A DNA stretch of 57,288 bases from an uncultured Oscillospiraceae bacterium (GTDB lineage Bacteria; Bacillota; Clostridia; Oscillospirales; Oscillospiraceae), in NCBI GenBank assembly GCA_949948775.1, contig CATLHC010000004.1, positions 1 to 57,288 of the forward strand, given 5' to 3'. Shown here piece by piece: positions 53,544-57,288 of this stretch. A program made the position numbers and the translations under genes. The notes below the pieces were generated by a model, which was not told where the DNA came from, made no database searches, and saw nothing but the letters and a program-made list of their open reading frames with translations. Position 1 is the stretch's first letter. Each line of letters starts with the position of its first letter.

Positions 53544-55928
53544 ATGACGCCATTATTTGAAAAATCCATAGAGACCTTAGAGCTGCCGCGGGTACTGGCT
53601 CTGCTGTCCGGCGAGGCGGCCACGGAGGAGGGGAAGGAGCGGTGTTTGGCCACGCGGCCTATCAGTGTGCAAAGCGACGTGCGCCGGCTGCAAAAACAGA
53701 CCTCCGCCGCCTTTGACCTGCTGGTGAAGCACGGTACGCCGTCCCTGTCCGGGGTGAAGCCGGTGGCGGCGGCCCTCCAGCGGGCGGACCGGGGCGGCGC
53801 GCTAAACACGCGGGAGCTGCTGGACATCGCCCAGGTGCTGCGCTGCGCACGGAATGTCCGCGAGTACGGCGCGGGAGGCGGAGAGGACAAGACCGTGCTG
53901 GACGGTTACTTTGAAAGCCTGACCGCCAACCGCTTTTTGGAGGACAAGATCACCGGCTCCATTCTCAGCGAGGACGAGATCGCCGACGCAGCCTCTCCGG
54001 AGTTGGCAGATATCCGGCGGCACATCCGGGCGGCGGCGGGCAAGGTGCGGGATGTGCTCAACCGGCTCATCTCCTCCAACCAGTCCAAGTATTTGCAGGA
54101 CGCCATCATCACCATGCGGGGCGGGCGGTATGTGGTGCCCGTGAAGAGTGAGCACAAAAACGACATCCCCGGCCTGGTCCACGACGTGTCAGGCTCCGGC
54201 GGCACCTTTTTCATCGAGCCCATGGGCGTGGTGAACGCCAACAACGAGCTGCGGGAGCTCCAGGCCAAGGAGCAGAAAGAGATTGAGCGGATTTTGGCGG
54301 AGCTGTCCGCCGACTGCGCGGGGTTCAAGACGGACATCGAGGACGACTACCAGACGCTGGTGTCCCTGGACTGCATTTTTGCCAGGGCTAAGCTGTCCTC
54401 CGTTATGGGAGCCATGGAGCCGATGCTGGGCAGTCATATTGAGCTGAGAAAGGCCCGCCACCCGCTTCTGGACCCCAAGACTGCCGTGCGCAACGATCTG
54501 GCCCTGGGCGGAAGCTTTGACACATTGGTCATCACCGGCCCCAACACCGGCGGCAAGACGGTGACGCTGAAGACCCTGGGCCTGCTGACCCTGATGGCCC
54601 AGTGCGGGCTGCACATCCCGGCGGCGGACGGGTCCACGGTGAAGGTGTGCTCCGCCGTGCTGGCGGACATCGGGGACGAGCAGTCCATCGACCAGTCCCT
54701 GTCCACCTTCTCCTCCCACATGACCAACATCGTGGCCATTTTGGAGCAGGCGGACGACGAGACGCTGATCCTGTTCGACGAGTTGGGGGCGGGTACCGAC
54801 CCGGTGGAGGGCGCGGCCCTGGCCGCGGCCATTATTGAGTCCGCCCGGGCCATGGGGGCCACTGTGGCGGCCACCACCCACTATGCCGAGCTGAAGGTGT
54901 ACGCCATGACCACCCACGGGGTGGAGAACGCCTCCTGCGAGTTCGACGTGGAGACCCTGGCCCCCACCTACCGGGTGCTCATCGGCATCCCGGGCAAGTC
55001 CAACGCCTTCGCCATCTCCCGGCGGCTGGGCCTGCCCGACTATATCATCCAGAAAGCGGCGGACCGCATCGACGCGGAGAACGTGCGTTTTGAGGACGTG
55101 CTCAGCCAGCTGGACCTCCAGCGCCAGGCCATGGAGAAGGAGAAGGAGCAGGCGGCCAAGCTGCGGCGGGAGATGGAGGAGGACCGTGCCAAGGCGGAGG
55201 AGTACCGAGCCCACATCGAGGAAGAGCGGAGGAAGGCCACCGAGAAGGCCCAGGCGGAGGCCCGGGCCATCATCGAGGAGGCCCGGGACGCCGCCGACCA
55301 GGCCTTTAAGGAGCTCAACGAGATGCGCCGCCGCCAAGAGCAGGCTCGGGACTGGGTGGACGACAACGAGCAGCGCTCAGAATTGCGCCGGAAGCTCAAC
55401 GAGGCGGACGCCGCGCTGGGGGGCAAAAAGGAAGAGTTACCGCCCCCGCCGCCCACGCGGGACGCGGTCATGGGCGACACGGTGGAACTCATTAAAATGG
55501 GAACCCAGGCGGAGGTGGTGGGCGTCAACAAGGATGGCACCCTCCAACTCCAGGCGGGCATTTTGAAGCTGAAGGCCAGGCAGGGCGAGGTGCGGGTGCT
55601 GGAGGATGTGACGGCCCGAAAAAAGCAGAGCGCGAAAGATAAGCAGCGCGCCGCGTCTGTGAGCCGGCCCTTCCGGGCCTCTGCCGCCAAGGCGGAGCTG
55701 GACCTGCGGGGGATGATGGTGGAGGAGGCGCTGGGGGCGGTGGATCTGTTCCTGGACAACGCCCTCATGGGCAAGCTGGAGACGGTGACCATCATCCACG
55801 GCAAAGGTACCGGGGCATTGCGCAAAGCGGTGCGGGAGCATCTGAAAAAAAGCCGCTATGTGAAGGAGTACCGTCCCGGCGTCTATGGAGAGGGCGAAGA
55901 CGGGGTTACGGTGGCGACGCTGAGATAA
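53544..55928 (+). CDS. mutS2: Endonuclease / ribosome-rescue ATPase MutS2
   Basis: MutS2 is a MutS-like ATPase that acts on collided ribosomes and on branched DNA. The 794 residues carry clamp and core domains (1-300), Walker A GPNTGGKT at 332-339, the DEQSIDQSLSTFSSHM region and Walker B LILFDELGAGTDP. A long Lys/Glu/Ala-rich coiled coil (about 510-630) follows, and a C-terminal Smr domain begins at LDLRG near residue 719 with HGKGTGALR. All parts are intact. Confidence 0.96.
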   Translation: MTPLFEKSIETLELPRVLALLSGEAATEEGKERCLATRPISVQSDVRRLQKQTSAAFDLLVKHGTPSLSGVKPVAAALQRADRGGALNTRELLDIAQVLRCARNVREYGAGGGEDKTVLDGYFESLTANRFLEDKITGSILSEDEIADAASPELADIRRHIRAAAGKVRDVLNRLISSNQSKYLQDAIITMRGGRYVVPVKSEHKNDIPGLVHDVSGSGGTFFIEPMGVVNANNELRELQAKEQKEIERILAELSADCAGFKTDIEDDYQTLVSLDCIFARAKLSSVMGAMEPMLGSHIELRKARHPLLDPKTAVRNDLALGGSFDTLVITGPNTGGKTVTLKTLGLLTLMAQCGLHIPAADGSTVKVCSAVLADIGDEQSIDQSLSTFSSHMTNIVAILEQADDETLILFDELGAGTDPVEGAALAAAIIESARAMGATVAATTHYAELKVYAMTTHGVENASCEFDVETLAPTYRVLIGIPGKSNAFAISRRLGLPDYIIQKAADRIDAENVRFEDVLSQLDLQRQAMEKEKEQAAKLRREMEEDRAKAEEYRAHIEEERRKATEKAQAEARAIIEEARDAADQAFKELNEMRRRQEQARDWVDDNEQRSELRRKLNEADAALGGKKEELPPPPPTRDAVMGDTVELIKMGTQAEVVGVNKDGTLQLQAGILKLKARQGEVRVLEDVTARKKQSAKDKQRAASVSRPFRASAAKAELDLRGMMVEEALGAVDLFLDNALMGKLETVTIIHGKGTGALRKAVREHLKKSRYVKEYRPGVYGEGEDGVTVATLR

Positions 55929-55996
55929 AGGGTCCGCAATCGTGATTTCTGGGCGGTTTTCATGAATGACTGATATGATTTTTGGTGAAAATGCTC

Positions 55997-56025
55997 TTGA
56001 CGATAACGGCTAAATTTGGTATCCT
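55997..56025 (+). promoter_or_regulatory. Promoter of the HPr-family gene
   Basis: TTGACG (55997-56002) and TATCCT (56020-56025) are 17 bases apart in an AT-rich stretch after mutS2. The leader to the HPr ATG would be about 75 bases. Confidence 0.65.
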
Positions 56026-56108
56026 ATCATAGTACAAAGATTCGGAGCAGGTCCGGTGTAATGGTCCGATACAGCCGGAGCCGAGTTTTATGATGGAGGG
56101 AATCGCTC

Positions 56109-56375
56109 ATGTTCATGAAAGAGACTACGGTAAACAACCAGGTCGGCCTGCACGCCCGTCCGGCCACGTTTTTTATCCAAAAGGCCAACGAGTTCAAGAG
56201 CTCCATCTGGGTGGAGAAAGAGGATGACCGCCGTGTGAACGCCAAGAGCCTGCTGGGTGTTCTGTCCCTGGGAATTGTGAAGGGCACGACCATCAACCTC
56301 ATTGCCGACGGCCCTGATGAGGAGGCTGCCATCAACGCTCTGGTTGAACTCATCAACTCTGAGTTTTCCGAGTAA
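56109..56375 (+). CDS. HPr-family phosphocarrier protein
   Basis: This 88-residue protein has the phosphorylated H15 in GLHARPA and the regulatory serine S47 in NAKSLLGVLSLGI. It can therefore take part in sugar transport by the PTS and in HPr-kinase-based catabolite control. It has its own promoter and terminator. No EI or permease gene lies in the window. Confidence 0.93.
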   Translation: MFMKETTVNNQVGLHARPATFFIQKANEFKSSIWVEKEDDRRVNAKSLLGVLSLGIVKGTTINLIADGPDEEAAINALVELINSEFSE

Positions 56376-56392
56376 TCCAATGCTGACCACGA

Positions 56393-56421
56393 AAAAGCGC
56401 CGCTTGTGCGGCGCTTTTTTT
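56393..56421 (+). terminator. Intrinsic terminator after the HPr-family gene
   Basis: AAAAAGCGCCGC pairs with GCGGCGCTTTTT around TTGT and continues into more Ts. Confidence 0.95.
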
Positions 56422-56476
56422 GTAGAGGCAGGGGACCCTGCGGACTCCTTCTATCTATGGGGGGCGCCCTCCGGGG

Positions 56477-56729
56477 GGTTACTTTCTCTCGCGCGAGAGA
56501 AAGTAACCAAAGAGCGCGCTTAGGGGGCATCCCTCCGGGTGGACACTGCGTGTCCATAGCCGGGCTTCTCCCTAAGAACCCCCTGATTACGGGGAAGCTT
56601 GGGTCGTTTCAGCAAGTTGAGATTTTTCGGCGCGTGGGGCCTTCGACTCTGGTACTTCTAGTGGTGCTGCCGCCGGTGCCTGGGTACTGAAGGCTGGTGT
56701 GTCTTACAAACTGCGCCTGAGTGGGTGGG
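56477..56729 (+). repeat. Structured intergenic repeat, copy B
   Basis: This element of about 253 bases is homologous to copy A. It opens with a perfect 16-bp palindrome, GGTTACTTTCTCTCGC and its complement (56477-56508). The next hairpin, CTTAGGGGG...CTCCCTAAG (56519-56576), has an apical stem GGACAC-TGC-GTGTCC that differs in sequence from copy A but still pairs. Then come AACCCCCTG, GGCCTTCGAC, GTGCTGCCGCCGGTG and ACTGCGCCTGAGTG as in copy A. It ends about 40 bases before uvrC and fills most of the gap between the HPr terminator and uvrC. Confidence 0.85.
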
Positions 56730-56771
56730 GTTACGCTTCGTGGTTGATTTGACGGATGGGAGGTGGTCGGT

Positions 56772-57288
56772 TTGACATTTGAGGAATTGAGGGACAAGGC
56801 CCATGCTTTGCCTTTAAAGCCAGGGGTATATATCATGCAGAATGCGGGCAGCGAGGTCATCTATGTGGGCAAGGCGAAGGCTTTGAAAAACCGCGTCAGC
56901 CAATATTTTCAGGATCAGTCCCGGCACAATGAGAAGACGCGGGCTATGGTCAGCCAGATCGACCATTTCGATGTTATCGTAGTGCAGTCCGAATTCGAGG
57001 CGCTGGTGCTGGAATGCGCTTTGATCAAACGGCATCAGCCCCGGTACAATATTTTGCTGAAAGACAGTAAGGGATTTCCCTATATCCGGCTGTCGCCGGG
57101 GGATTATCCGCGGTTTTCCCTGGCCTCCAAACCGGAGGACGATGGAGCCCGATACTTCGGACCCTATGGGAGCAGGGGGGCCAGTCAGGGTATCATTGAC
57201 GCTTTGCGGGAGGCGCTGCGTCTGCCCGCGTGCCGACGGAAATTCCCTAGAGACATCGGGAAAGAGCGGCCCTGCCTCAATTTCCATA
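56772..57288 (+). CDS. uvrC: Excinuclease ABC subunit C, 3' end beyond the window
   Basis: UvrC makes the two incisions in nucleotide excision repair. The 172 visible residues contain the GIY-YIG nuclease domain (LPLKPGVYIM, VIYVGKAKALKNRVSQYF) and the following region with ALVLECALIKRHQPRYNILLKD and ARYFGPYGS. The start is a TTG eight bases after GGGAGGTG. The frame is open to the window end. Confidence 0.94.
   Translation, partial: MTFEELRDKAHALPLKPGVYIMQNAGSEVIYVGKAKALKNRVSQYFQDQSRHNEKTRAMVSQIDHFDVIVVQSEFEALVLECALIKRHQPRYNILLKDSKGFPYIRLSPGDYPRFSLASKPEDDGARYFGPYGSRGASQGIIDALREALRLPACRRKFPRDIGKERPCLNFH

Overview
The window is a chromosomal segment of a high-GC, endospore-forming low-branching Firmicute, most like the Oscillospiraceae (the Flavonifractor / Oscillibacter / Intestinimonas type of gut Clostridia). 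This is an inference from gene content and order: sporulation genes yqfC-yqfD lead into phoH, ybeY, era, a yqzL-like gene and recO; Shine-Dalgarno sites are strong; codon third positions are very GC-rich, so long open frames appear antisense to nearly every gene. I see no rRNA, tRNA, CRISPR array, transposase or phage gene.

Layout. 1-6.5 kb, plus strand: a DUF1385 protein (cut by the window edge), prmC, recA, a small membrane protein, recX, rimO and pgsA, with two small XRE-type HTH regulators lying directly against rimO and pgsA. 6.5-8.2 kb: a GH13 alpha-glucosidase. 8.2-14.7 kb, minus strand: a cell-envelope block in which a BlaI/BlaR1-like pair precedes a response regulator, a histidine kinase, an exported protein and a VanY-like D,D-carboxypeptidase. 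14.7-19.7 kb, minus: ppk, pfkA and a siroheme nitrite/sulfite reductase, probably co-transcribed. 20-21 kb: an orphan gene resembling the anti-CRISPR family AcrVA2. 21-27.4 kb: an Fe-S aldo/keto reductase, then a signalling cluster (hybrid PAS histidine kinase, stand-alone PAS protein, REC-GGDEF protein) and an RlmA-like methyltransferase. 27.4-31.5 kb: an 889-residue Sel1-repeat protein and a MATE transporter. 31.8-39.1 kb, minus: the F-type ATP synthase operon, in which the delta subunit survives only as a C-terminal domain fused to the front of alpha. 39-41.6 kb: a CmpB-type membrane protein and a PiT phosphate transporter. 41.7-46.6 kb, plus: dGTPase, a YigZ-family protein, dnaG and the primary sigma factor. 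46.6-57.3 kb: an RluA-type pseudouridine synthase, yqfC, yqfD, phoH, an inserted regulatory module, ybeY, era, yqzL, recO, mutS2, HPr and the start of uvrC.

Points that stand out: (i) the delta-alpha ATP synthase fusion; (ii) the AcrVA2-like gene with no Cas12a in sight; (iii) three small XRE regulators each abutting or overlapping a housekeeping gene (rimO, pgsA, ybeY), two of them with a divergent small-protein gene and visible operator repeats; (iv) two roughly 250-base copies of a structured intergenic repeat whose hairpins keep pairing while changing sequence; (v) a divergent promoter pair sharing one palindromic -10 box. All family assignments come from reading motifs and from memory of the families. 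No database search was run.
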